A program made the position numbers and the translations under genes. Under the pieces are notes generated by a model. The model did no database searches and was not told where the DNA came from. It worked only from the letters and a program-made list of their open reading frames with translations. From positions 186,001 through 250,000 of the forward strand of contig NZ_WTVG02000038.1 of the NCBI RefSeq assembly GCF_012910705.2: 64,000 nt of DNA, written 5' to 3'. Source of the stretch: Aromatoleum anaerobium (GTDB lineage: Bacteria > Pseudomonadota > Gammaproteobacteria > Burkholderiales > Rhodocyclaceae). Numbering within the stretch: position 1 is the first letter of the stretch; each line of letters starts with the position of its first letter. Shown piece by piece: positions 49,660 to 57,713 of this stretch.

Positions 49660-49965
49660 TCATGCGGCGTACGTGCGCCGGTATTGCCGCTCGAGCCGTC
49701 GCGCCGCGCCTTTCAATGCGTCATCGATCGACTGCAGCCAGTCGCGCGCGATCGCGCTGACCACGACATCCCGCGTGCCGACCACCTTCAGCCTGACCTC
49801 GCAGCGCTTGTCCGGGCTTCCGGCCTCCCGCTCCAGGTCGGACAGGCGCACGGTCGCATGAGGAACTAGCCAGGACAGGCGGCGCAACGCAAAGCGCAGC
49901 CGGGCCTCGATCGCGTTCCTCAACCGCATGCCGGCAGCGCGGCCGGATTCGATTTGCACCTCCAT
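49660..49965 (-). CDS. HPF/RaiA-like small protein
   Basis: This ~101-residue basic protein resembles the ribosome hibernation factor fold: ATVRLSDLEREAGSPDKRCE, then VVVSAIARDWLQSIDDALKG and a basic helix ARRLERQYRR. It is shorter than long HPF and lacks a dimerisation tail. A ribosome-binding or stress role is possible but not shown. GGAGG lies 6 bases before the ATG. It is divergent from a LysR-type gene. Confidence 0.6.
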   Translation of the reverse strand: MEVQIESGRAAGMRLRNAIEARLRFALRRLSWLVPHATVRLSDLEREAGSPDKRCEVRLKVVGTRDVVVSAIARDWLQSIDDALKGAARRLERQYRRTYAA

Positions 49966-50021
49966 CGCAATCCTCCAGTTGGGTGATGACCGGACGACGA
50001 TAGTTCACATCCAACTTCCTT

Positions 50022-50046
50022 TGAAGCTTAATTTGGCGTAGCTTCA
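50022..50046. promoter_or_regulatory. Inverted repeat with LysR-type spacing
   Basis: The arms tgaagct (50022-50028) and agcttca (50040-50046) are perfect with an 11-base spacer, as in T-N11-A sites bound by LysR regulators. They lie 24 bases before the LysR-type ATG, in the divergent region with the HPF-like gene. Confidence 0.6.
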
Positions 50047-50069
50047 CTTCGTAAAAAAGGAAGTCAACG

Positions 50070-50957
50070 ATGCATCCCATCAACTTTCGCCATCTCTACT
50101 ATTTCTGGGTCGCATCGAAGGAAGGCGGGATCGCGCGCGCCGCGGAGCGCCTCGACATGGCGATTCAGACCGTCAGCACGCAGGTGCGGGAGCTCGAGCA
50201 TTCGCTCGGACACGCTCTTTTCCGCTCCGCGGGCCGCGGCGTCGAGCTCACCGAAGCCGGCACGACCGCCGTGCGCTACGCCGAGCAGATTTTCCAGCTC
50301 GCCGAAGCGCTGCCGGAGGCGGTGCGGGAAGCGGCCGCGGAGCCCGGCATCCGGCTCAGCGTCGGCATCGCCGACAGCCTGCCGAAGCTCGCGGTACGGC
50401 ACCTGCTGCAGCCGGCGGTGCAGACTCCCGGCCTGCGGCTGCTGTGTCACGAAAGCAGCTTCGACGATCTGCTCGCCGACCTCGCCCGTCACCGGCTCGA
50501 CGTCGTGCTCGCCGACCGCCCGGCACCGACGAATCCGAACCTCAGGGTGTTCAGCCATCGCCTCGGAAAAGCTTCGCTCGCGTGGTATGCGCCGGCGACG
50601 CTGCTCGACGGTCGCGAAGGCGACTTCCCGGCCTGCCTCGCGCATTTGCCGCTGCTGCTGCCGACGACCCACTCCGCGGTCCGCGCGCGACTCGACGACT
50701 GGCTCGCGCGGCATGCAATCCGTCCGAAGATCGTCGGAGAATTCGAGGACAGCGCGCTCCTCGCCACCTTCGGCGAAAGCGGGCTGGGCGCTTTCCCGGC
50801 ACCCGAATGGTCGTTCGACGAACTGCCGCGGGCACGCGGACTCACGCTGCTCGGGCGCTGCCCGGACGTCGTCGAACATTTCTATGCAATCCTCGCGCAC
50901 CGCAAGGTCGAACACCCGGTGGTGCGCAAACTGCTGCTTCCCGCCGAGCGGGTCTGA
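50070..50957 (+). CDS. LysR family regulator, NhaR-like
   Basis: The protein has 295 residues: an N-terminal winged helix (NFRHLYYFWVASKEGGIARA, then MAIQTVSTQVRELE) and a periplasmic-binding-like effector domain. The N-terminus is characteristic of NhaR-type LysR proteins, which respond to sodium or envelope stress. The palindrome in front suggests autoregulation and control of the divergent HPF-like gene. AAGGAAG lies upstream of the ATG. Confidence 0.88.
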   Translation: MHPINFRHLYYFWVASKEGGIARAAERLDMAIQTVSTQVRELEHSLGHALFRSAGRGVELTEAGTTAVRYAEQIFQLAEALPEAVREAAAEPGIRLSVGIADSLPKLAVRHLLQPAVQTPGLRLLCHESSFDDLLADLARHRLDVVLADRPAPTNPNLRVFSHRLGKASLAWYAPATLLDGREGDFPACLAHLPLLLPTTHSAVRARLDDWLARHAIRPKIVGEFEDSALLATFGESGLGAFPAPEWSFDELPRARGLTLLGRCPDVVEHFYAILAHRKVEHPVVRKLLLPAERV

Positions 50958-51043
50958 CATCCGATTCCTGAGACGTTCGCTTCCAATTCCGCTTCCCCCG
51001 GAATCGGAATCGTCACCGGCGGTTCGGCGGCAGCGACGCAACA

Positions 51044-51067
51044 GCGAGGCCGCAACCGCGGCCTCGC
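51044..51067. terminator. Hairpin between the convergent LysR-type and Q/G-repeat genes
   Basis: A perfect 10-bp stem (gcgaggccgc and gcggcctcgc) with a 4-base loop lies in the 130-base convergent gap. There is no strong T-run, so termination efficiency is uncertain. Confidence 0.5.
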
Positions 51068-51087
51068 AGCGACTACTGCATCCGGGT

Positions 51088-51411
51088 TCAGGTGTTGCCG
51101 CGGCTCGAACCACCCTGCCCTTGACCTTGACCGGGCTGCCTTTGGGTGCCCTGGCTTTGCTCTTCCTGCCTGTGGCCACCCTGCCCGCCTTGTCCTTGGC
51201 CGGGTTGCCGCTGAGTACCCAGGCCCTGCTCGTGCTGTTGCTGACCGCCCTGACCGCCTTGGCCCTGGCCGGGCTGCTTCTGGGTCCCCTGGCTTTGCTC
51301 CTGCTGCTTTTGACCGCCCTGGCCGCCCTGGCCCTGGCCGGGCTGCTGCTTCTGGATGTCCTGCTGTTGCTGCTCGCCCTGGTTCTGACCACGCTGGTTC
51401 TTCTGTTCCAT
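51088..51411 (-). CDS. Glutamine/glycine-rich protein of 23-residue tandem repeats
   Basis: The ~107-residue protein is not one I recognise. After a short start (MEQKNQRGQNQGEQQQQ) it consists of three full 23-residue units beginning QPGQGQGGQGG and continuing with a variable part ending in (S/L)QGTQ(K/R) or GLGTQR, plus a partial fourth unit, then SSRGNT. It has almost no hydrophobic residues and is predicted disordered. The DNA repeats with a 69-base period. The start at 51411 has GGAG 6 bases upstream. It follows mlaC on the same strand after ~120 bases. The opposite strand also has an open leucine-rich frame, but it has no start signal. Role unknown; stress or surface functions are guesses. 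Confidence 0.65.
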   Translation of the reverse strand: MEQKNQRGQNQGEQQQQDIQKQQPGQGQGGQGGQKQQEQSQGTQKQPGQGQGGQGGQQQHEQGLGTQRQPGQGQGGQGGHRQEEQSQGTQRQPGQGQGQGGSSRGNT

Positions 51412-51529
51412 GATTTTCTCCATGCACAGGGGCGACGGGAAACGTCGCCTGTTGAACTGGTAGCAATGCACGGGCCCGGGAACGCGGAGGTTTCCTCACT
51501 GCATGCCGCGGCCCCCGCTCGACCTGCGG

Positions 51530-52156
51530 TCAGGACTGCCCGGGCCGTGGCGTGAACTCCTGCCCCTTGGCCTCGAGCGAGCGGATCAGGCCGTCGATCC
51601 CGCCGAGGCGTATCTGCTGCGAGAACGTCCCGCGATAATTCGTCACGAGACTGACGCCGGTGACGACGATGTCGAAGATCTTCCAGCCGTCGGCGCGCTG
51701 CTCGAGGACGTAGTCGACGGTCACCGGCTGCCCTCCCGGCTGGCGGATCTCGGTCTGGACCTTGACGATCTTGTCCGACGGACTCGCGCGCAGCGGGCGA
51801 ACCTCGACGGTCTGGTCGCGATACTGCGTCAGCGCATTCGAATAGGTCCGCACCAGCATGTTGTAGAACGCGTCCATCAGCCGCTTCTGCTGCTCGGGCG
51901 ACGCATCGCGCCAGTCGCGCCCGACTGCCAGCATCGTCATTCGCCGGAAGTTGAAGTGCGGCAGCACCACCTGTTCGACGAGCCCGACGACCTGCGTCGT
52001 TTCGCCCGCGCGAAGCGACTCGTTGGTCTGGAGGATTTCCAGCACATCGCCGGAGAGCTTGTCGATCAACTGGTCGGGAGCCGGCCCGCCGGCCGAAACG
52101 CCGCTCGGCAGGAACGAGAGAACCGAGATGTACAGCGCCAAGAAAGTCGATTTCAT
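51530..52156 (-). CDS. mlaC: Phospholipid-binding protein MlaC (Ttg2D family)
   Basis: The protein has 208 residues with a signal peptide (LALYISVLSFLPSGVSA) and the MlaC/Ttg2 domain (VEQVVLPHFNFRRMTMLAVG, then YNMLVRTYSNALTQY and DGWKIFDIVVTGVSLV). MlaC shuttles phospholipid across the periplasm between the outer-membrane MlaA complex and the inner-membrane MlaFEDB. It lies 59 bases after mlaA; mlaFEDB are not in the window. Confidence 0.92.
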   Translation of the reverse strand: MKSTFLALYISVLSFLPSGVSAGGPAPDQLIDKLSGDVLEILQTNESLRAGETTQVVGLVEQVVLPHFNFRRMTMLAVGRDWRDASPEQQKRLMDAFYNMLVRTYSNALTQYRDQTVEVRPLRASPSDKIVKVQTEIRQPGGQPVTVDYVLEQRADGWKIFDIVVTGVSLVTNYRGTFSQQIRLGGIDGLIRSLEAKGQEFTPRPGQS

Positions 52157-52215
52157 GTTTATTACCTCATCGTGAGCAGGGCCGGGAGCGGAATCGTTCC
52201 GGACATGCGGGTCAA

Positions 52216-53013
52216 TCAGAGCCGCCCGGCAGCCGAGCGCTCGTCACTTGCGGGTTGCGTCGCGGCAGGCACGAGCGATGCCTCCTCGTCGGGTTCGAAA
52301 TCCTCGTATTCCATCGGCGGCTTGCCGTCGTGCACCTTGGCGCGGCGCTGCTGCAGATGGAAATTGCGGGTAAAGGTGTATTTGTCCAGCGTGCCTTCGT
52401 CGAGCGTCTTCTCGAACCCGAGCAGGCGCGCGCGTTTGTCGGCAATGCGCAGGCCGGCCAGCGTGTTGCGCGTCGGGACGTGGGCCATCCGCCACACCGG
52501 ATCGCCTGCGCCATCGAGCGGAAGCGCCGCCGCGTCGCGCAATGTGCTCGGGCCGAAAAACGGCACGATGAAATACGGCCCTTCGCCCACTCCCCACACG
52601 GCGAGCGTCTGGCCGAAATCCTCGTCGTTCTTCTGCAGCTCCAGCTCGGACGCGACATCCAGCAGTCCGAAAATTCCGAACGTCGAGTTCACGAGGAAAC
52701 GCGCCCAGTCGGACAAGCCGGCGCCGACCTTGCCCTGGAGAATGTTGTTGAAGCCGATCCAGATATCCGCGAGATTGCCGAAGAAATTGCCCACGCCGGT
52801 CTGCACGGGGGTGGGCGCGAACGTGTCGTAGACGGTCGCGAGCGGCCGGGCCACCGCCTTGTCGACCCGCTCGTTGAAGCTGAACACCGCCTGGTTGTAG
52901 CGCTCGAGCGGATCCTCCGGGTTGCGCGGCACGCTCGCACATCCGCCCGCGATCAGGACCGCACAGGCGATGAGCAGCGCAAACGCCCGGGACCGCGAGT
53001 GGAATGCTCTCAT
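52216..53013 (-). CDS. mlaA: Outer-membrane lipoprotein MlaA (VacJ)
   Basis: The protein has 265 residues with a lipoprotein signal (VLIAGGCAS, lipidated Cys near 25) and the VacJ domain (PLERYNQAVFSFNERVDKAV, then VGNFFGNLADIWIGFNN and GPYFIVPFFGPSTLRD). MlaA forms a channel with porins that removes phospholipid from the outer leaflet. It precedes mlaC on the same strand. The C-terminal extension is acidic and low in complexity. Confidence 0.94.
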   Translation of the reverse strand: MRAFHSRSRAFALLIACAVLIAGGCASVPRNPEDPLERYNQAVFSFNERVDKAVARPLATVYDTFAPTPVQTGVGNFFGNLADIWIGFNNILQGKVGAGLSDWARFLVNSTFGIFGLLDVASELELQKNDEDFGQTLAVWGVGEGPYFIVPFFGPSTLRDAAALPLDGAGDPVWRMAHVPTRNTLAGLRIADKRARLLGFEKTLDEGTLDKYTFTRNFHLQQRRAKVHDGKPPMEYEDFEPDEEASLVPAATQPASDERSAAGRL

Positions 53014-53136
53014 GCTGATCTCTTCTTGTTCCGTTCATCACTTCAAAGGGGAAGGTGCCGGGTTTCTCACAGCCAGATACATGCCAGAACGTGCAAGCCG
53101 TTGATTAGCAATATATTGCGTAGGAAAGCCAGGAGA

Positions 53137-53150
53137 TGCACGATAGTGCA
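53137..53150. repeat. 5-bp inverted repeat tgcac-gata-gtgca
   Basis: This short perfect inverted repeat lies about 125 bases before the mlaA start and next to the CTGAACG cluster. It may be an operator. Confidence 0.4.
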
Positions 53151-53162
53151 CGGATGATGCGG

Positions 53163-53205
53163 ACGTTCAATTCTGAACGTTAAGCGTTCAGTGCTGAACG
53201 TTCAG
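53163..53205. promoter_or_regulatory. Cluster of CTGAACG/CGTTCAG half-sites
   Basis: Within 43 bases lie acgttca (53163-53169), ctgaacg (53173-53179), cgttcag (53185-53191) and the perfect 12-bp palindrome ctgaacgttcag (53194-53205). Five alternating half-sites of the same sequence suggest cooperative binding of a dimeric regulator, or a strong DNA/RNA hairpin. Confidence 0.6.
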
Positions 53206-53368
53206 CCCGGCGCCAGCGGGAGTTTGGTGAGCTGAACCGGGCATCGGTCGTCGCGGCCGGCCGCAAGCCGCCCGGCCGGCCCGTCGACCGCCTCGGGAAA
53301 CACCCAACTGAAGTCCAACACCTGCCTTGTGGTTCGACGGCGCCGCCCGTCCTCGGCAACGCCGACGC

Positions 53369-53403
53369 AAAAACGGCGGCCGGACAGAAGCCCGGCCGCC
53401 GTT
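53369..53403 (-). terminator. Intrinsic terminator after the PRC-barrel gene
   Basis: A 12-bp stem (53372-53383 with 53392-53403) and 8-base loop lie about 90 bases past the stop at 53494. On the minus strand five T follow (53373-53369 complement). Confidence 0.8.
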
Positions 53404-53493
53404 GCGTTGCTGAAAGTCACGACTCGGGTTCAAGAGCAAGCCGGGCGTGGCTCTGCACCGGCGTGCGCTGAATCCGGATCTCGATGCCTGTGC

Positions 53494-54135
53494 TTAACGG
53501 GTCGTCCCGCGATCGGTCGGAGAGGTGTCCTCCCGCGTCGCATCCGGAGTCGACGGGCTGCGCATGGTGTCGCCGGCGCCCGGCGTGGTGGTGGCCGGCG
53601 AGGACGGTGTCACGCTGCGTGACTTCGACTCGTCCGTTTCGAACGCCGAAAATTCGCTGATCGGACGGTCTGTCGGTTCGAGCTCGACATACTGCTCCGA
53701 TTGGTACTCGGGCTTCGCCTTCAGCTCCTCCTCGGTGGCGCTGATGTGCAGCTTGCCGTCCCGGTAACTGAGTTGATCGAGCGGCACCGCGACCTCCTTG
53801 TCGCCCATCCCCATCACGCCACCGGCAGAAATTACTACCTGGATGTTCCGTTCGTCACGGCTGCGCACCACTTCCTTCACGGAGCCGATCTCTTTGCCGG
53901 CCTGGCTGACGACATCCTTGCCTTCCAGCTCACGCGGCGTCATGTTCTGCAGCTGGGTGGCCGCGGCGGTACTTCCGGTTCCGGCTGCCGCGCCGGTCTT
54001 GTCCGACTGGTGCATCTGCTGCGACGTCCCTGATTCGGAGGACTTGTAAGTTTTATCGCCTTCCGCCCATACGGGCGAGGCGACGAATACGGCAATCGCA
54101 CTGGCTATCAGCGACTTGCGATAGATCGGGTTCAT
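53494..54135 (-). CDS. PRC-barrel domain exported protein
   Basis: The protein is about 213 residues with a signal peptide (ASAIAVFVASPVWA, cleaved before EGDKTY) and a PRC-barrel domain at ~70-140 (GKDVVSQAGKEIGSVKEVV, then KEVAVPLDQLSYRDGKLHI). Both flanks are Ser/Thr/Gln-rich and likely disordered. PRC-barrel proteins of this sort are common in stress-related loci; the exact role is unknown. GAGGAG lies 6 bases before the ATG. Confidence 0.82.
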   Translation of the reverse strand: MNPIYRKSLIASAIAVFVASPVWAEGDKTYKSSESGTSQQMHQSDKTGAAAGTGSTAAATQLQNMTPRELEGKDVVSQAGKEIGSVKEVVRSRDERNIQVVISAGGVMGMGDKEVAVPLDQLSYRDGKLHISATEEELKAKPEYQSEQYVELEPTDRPISEFSAFETDESKSRSVTPSSPATTTPGAGDTMRSPSTPDATREDTSPTDRGTTR

Positions 54136-54226
54136 GTCACTCTCCTCTGTCAAGGTTCTTGATCCGACCGGTCCACCCTGCGCAGGTTACGCAGGGCTCG
54201 GCGCCGGTCCGAGGCGAGCGTTGCAA

Positions 54227-54263
54227 AAACCGCTCCCGCCTCCGCAACGCGGCGGAGCGGTTT
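54227..54263 (-). terminator. Intrinsic terminator after glmS
   Basis: The 10-bp arms aaaccgctcc (54227-54236) and ggagcggttt (54254-54263) are perfect; on the minus strand the stem is followed by five T. It lies about 60 bases past the glmS stop. Confidence 0.78.
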
Positions 54264-54321
54264 CAGCTTCAATGCCGGGTTTTCGACTTCAACTGGTCAG
54301 AACAGCGCCCGTTCGAAGCCC

Positions 54322-56148
54322 TCACTCCACCGTCACCGACTTCGCGAGGTTTCGCGGTTTATCCACGTCCGTGCCCTTGACGAGCGCCGCGTGGTACGAC
54401 AGCAGCTGCAGCGACACGACGTGCAGCACCGGCGACAGCATGCCGTAGTGTTCGGGCATCGGCAGGATGTGCACGCCTGCGGATTCGGCGATCTCGCTGC
54501 CGGCGTCGGCGAAGACGTAGAGTTCGCCGCCGCGGGCGCGCACTTCCTGCAGGTTTGATTTCAGCTTTTCGAGCAGCTCGTCGGCCGGCGCGATCGCGAT
54601 GACCGGCATGTCGCGGTCGACGAGCGCGAGCGGGCCGTGCTTGAGCTCGCCGGCGGCGTAGGCTTCGGCGTGGATGTACGAGATTTCCTTGAGCTTCAGC
54701 GCGCCTTCCATCGCGATCGGCCAGTGGCGGCCGCGGCCGAGGAACAGCGCGTGATGCTTGGCCGCGAAGCGCTGCGCCCAGGCTTCGATCTGCGGTTCGA
54801 GTTCGAGCACTTTCTGCACTGCGACCGGCAGGTGGCGCAGCGCGATGAGGTAGCGCGCCTCCTCGGCTTCGGGCAGGCGGCCGGCGAGCTTCGCGAGCGC
54901 GAGCGTCAACAGCGCGAGCGCAGCGAGCTGGGTCGTGAACGCTTTCGTCGACGCGACGCCGATCTCCGGTCCGGCGCGGGTGATGAAGCGCAAGCAGGCT
55001 TCGCGCACGATCGCCGACTCCGGCACGTTGCAGATCGCCAGCGTGCGCGTCATGCCGAGGCTCCTCGCGTGCTTCAGCGCGGCCAGCGTATCGGCGGTCT
55101 CGCCGGACTGCGAGATGACGACGACCAGCGTGTCGGGGTCCGGCACCGATTCGCGGTAGCGGTATTCGCTCGCGATCTCGACGGTGCACGGCACCTTCGC
55201 GACCGACTCCAGCCAGTAGCGCGCGACGAGGCCGGCGTGGTAGCTCGTGCCGCACGCGAGCACCAGCACACGGCGCACGCCGCCAAACACCTCCGCGGCC
55301 TGGCTGCCGAACAACTGCGGGCTGATCGAACCGCCGCCGGCGATGATCTCGAGCGTGTTCGCGAGCGCCTGCGGCTGCTCGAAGATTTCCTTCTGCATGT
55401 AGTGGCGGTACGGGCCGAGCTCGACCGCGTCGGCCGACAGGCTCGACACGTGCACGTCGCGCTCGACCGGCGTGCCGTCGGGCCGGACGATGCGATAAGC
55501 ACCGACGCGCAGCTCGGCGAGGTCGCCGTCCTCGAGATAGATCACGTTGCGCGTCACTTGCAGCAGCGCCGCGGTGTCGGATGCGGCGTACATGCCGCTC
55601 TCACCGACGCCGAGCAGCAGCGGCGAGCCGCGTCGGGCGACGATGACGCGCTCGGGCTCGGCTTCGGCGATGACGCCGATCGCGTAGGCGCCGACGAGCT
55701 CGTTCGTCGCCAGACGCACCGCTTCGAAGAGGTCCGCGCCCGATTCGAGCTTGGCGTGGACCAGATGGGCAATCGCTTCGGTGTCGGTCTCGGATTCGAA
55801 ATGGTAGCCGCGCGCCTCGAGCATCTCCTTGATCGCCTCGAAGTTCTCGATGATGCCGTTATGCACGACCGCGAGCCCGCCGGAAATGTGCGGATGCGCG
55901 TTGCGCTCCGACGGCACGCCGTGCGTCGCCCAGCGCGTGTGGGCGATGCCGACGGTGGCCCGGAGTTCGTTCGACCCGGCGAGCGCGGCCAGTTCGGCGA
56001 CGCGGCCGGTCGAACGCAGGCGCTTCAGCCCGTCGCCGAGCACCGCGAGGCCGGCCGAGTCGTAGCCGCGGTATTCGAGCTTGCGCAGGCCTTCGAGGAG
56101 GACCGGGACGACGTTGCCGGTCGCGATTGCCGTGACGATGCCGCACAT
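54322..56148 (-). CDS. glmS: Glutamine-fructose-6-phosphate aminotransferase
   Basis: The protein is about 608 residues, as E. coli GlmS (609). It makes glucosamine-6-phosphate from fructose-6-phosphate and glutamine, the first step to UDP-GlcNAc. Cys2 is the glutaminase nucleophile (MCGIV), followed by the Ntn hydrolase domain (HTRWATHG) and two SIS domains ([18 protein letters not shown], the C-terminal AKSVTVE). The start at 56148 lies two bases after the glmU stop, so the two are co-translated. Confidence 0.97.
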   Translation of the reverse strand: MCGIVTAIATGNVVPVLLEGLRKLEYRGYDSAGLAVLGDGLKRLRSTGRVAELAALAGSNELRATVGIAHTRWATHGVPSERNAHPHISGGLAVVHNGIIENFEAIKEMLEARGYHFESETDTEAIAHLVHAKLESGADLFEAVRLATNELVGAYAIGVIAEAEPERVIVARRGSPLLLGVGESGMYAASDTAALLQVTRNVIYLEDGDLAELRVGAYRIVRPDGTPVERDVHVSSLSADAVELGPYRHYMQKEIFEQPQALANTLEIIAGGGSISPQLFGSQAAEVFGGVRRVLVLACGTSYHAGLVARYWLESVAKVPCTVEIASEYRYRESVPDPDTLVVVISQSGETADTLAALKHARSLGMTRTLAICNVPESAIVREACLRFITRAGPEIGVASTKAFTTQLAALALLTLALAKLAGRLPEAEEARYLIALRHLPVAVQKVLELEPQIEAWAQRFAAKHHALFLGRGRHWPIAMEGALKLKEISYIHAEAYAAGELKHGPLALVDRDMPVIAIAPADELLEKLKSNLQEVRARGGELYVFADAGSEIAESAGVHILPMPEHYGMLSPVLHVVSLQLLSYHAALVKGTDVDKPRNLAKSVTVE

Positions 56149-56150
56149 GG

Positions 56151-57518
56151 TTATTTTTCCGCCCGTTTTTTGACCGGCCGCTTCCAGCCGGGAATGCTGA
56201 TCTGTTTCGCGCGCGACACCGTGAGCTGGTCTTCGGGCGCATCCTTCGTCAGGGTCGTCCCGGCCCCGAGCGTCGCGCCGCGGCCGACCCGCACCGGTGC
56301 GACGAGCTGGGTGTCGGAGCCGATGAAGACGTCGTCCTCGATCGTCGTGCGGTACTTGTTCGCACCATCGTAGTTGCAGGTGATCGTGCCCGCGCCGACA
56401 TTGACGCGCCGGCCGATGTCGGCGTCGCCGATGTAGGCAAGGTGGTTGGCCTTGGAGTCGTCCGCGATCGCGCTGTTCTTGACCTCGACGAAGTTGCCCA
56501 GATGAACGCCGTCGCCGAGCGTCGTGCCCGGGCGCGTGCGCGCATACGGCCCGATGGCGCAGTCGCGCCCGGTCACGGTGTCCTCGACGTGCGAGAACGG
56601 CGCGAGACGGGAGCCTGCGCCGATGCGGGCGTTGCGGATCACGCAGTTCGCGCCGATCTTCACGTCGTCGGCGAGCTCGACGCGGCCTTCGAACACGCAA
56701 TTGACGTCGATCTCGACGTCGCGGCCGCATTTGATCTCGCCGCGCACGTCGATGCGCGCCGGGTCGAACAGCGTGACGCCGTCCTCCATCAGCCGCGTCG
56801 CGATGTTGCGCTGGTGGATGCGTTCGAGTTCGGCGAGCTGCGGCTTGCTGTTGACGCCGAGCGTCTCCCACACCGCATCCGGCTGCACGGTGGTGACCTC
56901 GACGCCTTCGGCGACCGCCATGCCGATGATGTCGGTGAGGTAGTACTCGCGCTGCGCATTGTCGTTGCCGAGCCGCTCGAGCCAGCCGCGCAGACGCGCG
57001 ACCGGAGCGACGAGGATGCCGGTGTTGACCTCGCGCACGCGGCGCTCGTCGGCGCTCGCGTCCTTTTCCTCAACGATGCGCACGACGCGCCCCGCGGCAT
57101 CGCGCAGGATGCGGCCGTAGCCGGCCGGATCGGGGAGTTCGACCGTCAGCAGCGCGAGGCGCTCGCCGCCCGCGGTGGCTTCGAGCCGGCGCAGCGTCGG
57201 CACGCCGATCAGCGGCACGTCGCCATACAGCACCAGCGCCATGTCGCCGTCGGTCAGATGCGGCAAGGCCTGCAGCACCGCGTGGCCGGTGCCCAGCTGC
57301 GGCTCCTGCAGCGCCCACTGCACGCCGGCGTGCTGCAGCCGCGTCCGCACCGCTTCGCCGCCGTGGCCATGGACGACGCAGATGCGGCGGGCCTCCAGCG
57401 TTTGCGCTGCGGCAATCACATGCTCCAGCATCGGCCGGCCGGCAATCGGCTGCAGCACCTTGGGCAATGCCGATCGCATTCGCTTGCCCTGCCCCGCGGC
57501 GAGAATCACGACTTCCAT
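56151..57518 (-). CDS. glmU: Bifunctional UDP-GlcNAc pyrophosphorylase / GlcN-1-P acetyltransferase
   Basis: The protein has 455 residues. The N-terminal nucleotidyltransferase shows [17 protein letters not shown]; the C-terminal half is a left-handed beta helix of hexapeptide repeats with the active-site region NYDGANKY. It completes UDP-GlcNAc synthesis. The start at 57518 gives the canonical MEVVILAAG. It is the first gene of the glmUS operon and divergent from the MaoC-Pta gene. Confidence 0.97.
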   Translation of the reverse strand: MEVVILAAGQGKRMRSALPKVLQPIAGRPMLEHVIAAAQTLEARRICVVHGHGGEAVRTRLQHAGVQWALQEPQLGTGHAVLQALPHLTDGDMALVLYGDVPLIGVPTLRRLEATAGGERLALLTVELPDPAGYGRILRDAAGRVVRIVEEKDASADERRVREVNTGILVAPVARLRGWLERLGNDNAQREYYLTDIIGMAVAEGVEVTTVQPDAVWETLGVNSKPQLAELERIHQRNIATRLMEDGVTLFDPARIDVRGEIKCGRDVEIDVNCVFEGRVELADDVKIGANCVIRNARIGAGSRLAPFSHVEDTVTGRDCAIGPYARTRPGTTLGDGVHLGNFVEVKNSAIADDSKANHLAYIGDADIGRRVNVGAGTITCNYDGANKYRTTIEDDVFIGSDTQLVAPVRVGRGATLGAGTTLTKDAPEDQLTVSRAKQISIPGWKRPVKKRAEK

Positions 57519-57605
57519 GAACACTCCGGTAAGCGTCAAAAACCGCGCGGATTCTATCACGCAGCCCCGCCCGGCCCGGCTACCATCTGCGTTGCGGATA
57601 CCGCA

Positions 57606-57623
57606 TGCGGCATTTTTGCCGCA
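57606..57623. repeat. Hairpin in the glmU/MaoC-Pta intergenic region
   Basis: The arms tgcggca and tgccgca are perfect with a tttt loop. The 195-base divergent region must hold both promoters; this palindrome may be an operator. Confidence 0.45.
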
Positions 57624-57713
57624 CCGCACCAACAATAATCGCGAATGTCGCATGACGCCTGAACGCGCCCGCTAGAATTCCGCTTTTGCACCGCCAAGAG
57701 GACAGCACCGATC

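Larger units (their letters stand above)
53014..53493. other. 480-bp intergenic region upstream of mlaA with several palindromes
   Basis: No gene is supported here. It holds the leader of mlaA, a tgcac/gtgca inverted repeat (53137-53150), a cluster of CTGAACG half-sites (53163-53205) and, toward the PRC-barrel gene, an intrinsic terminator (53369-53403). The part next to mlaA is AT-richer and probably contains its promoter. Confidence 0.6.

Noticed and set aside
51088-51411. Leucine-rich protein on the plus strand over the repeat region
   Set aside because: The frame has no ribosome site and results from reading CAG/GGC-rich repeats in antisense (CTG/GCC); the minus-strand frame has a proper start.
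53206-53493. Small genes in the intergenic region next to the PRC-barrel gene
   Set aside because: The frames overlap a terminator hairpin, lack ribosome sites and have GC-driven composition.
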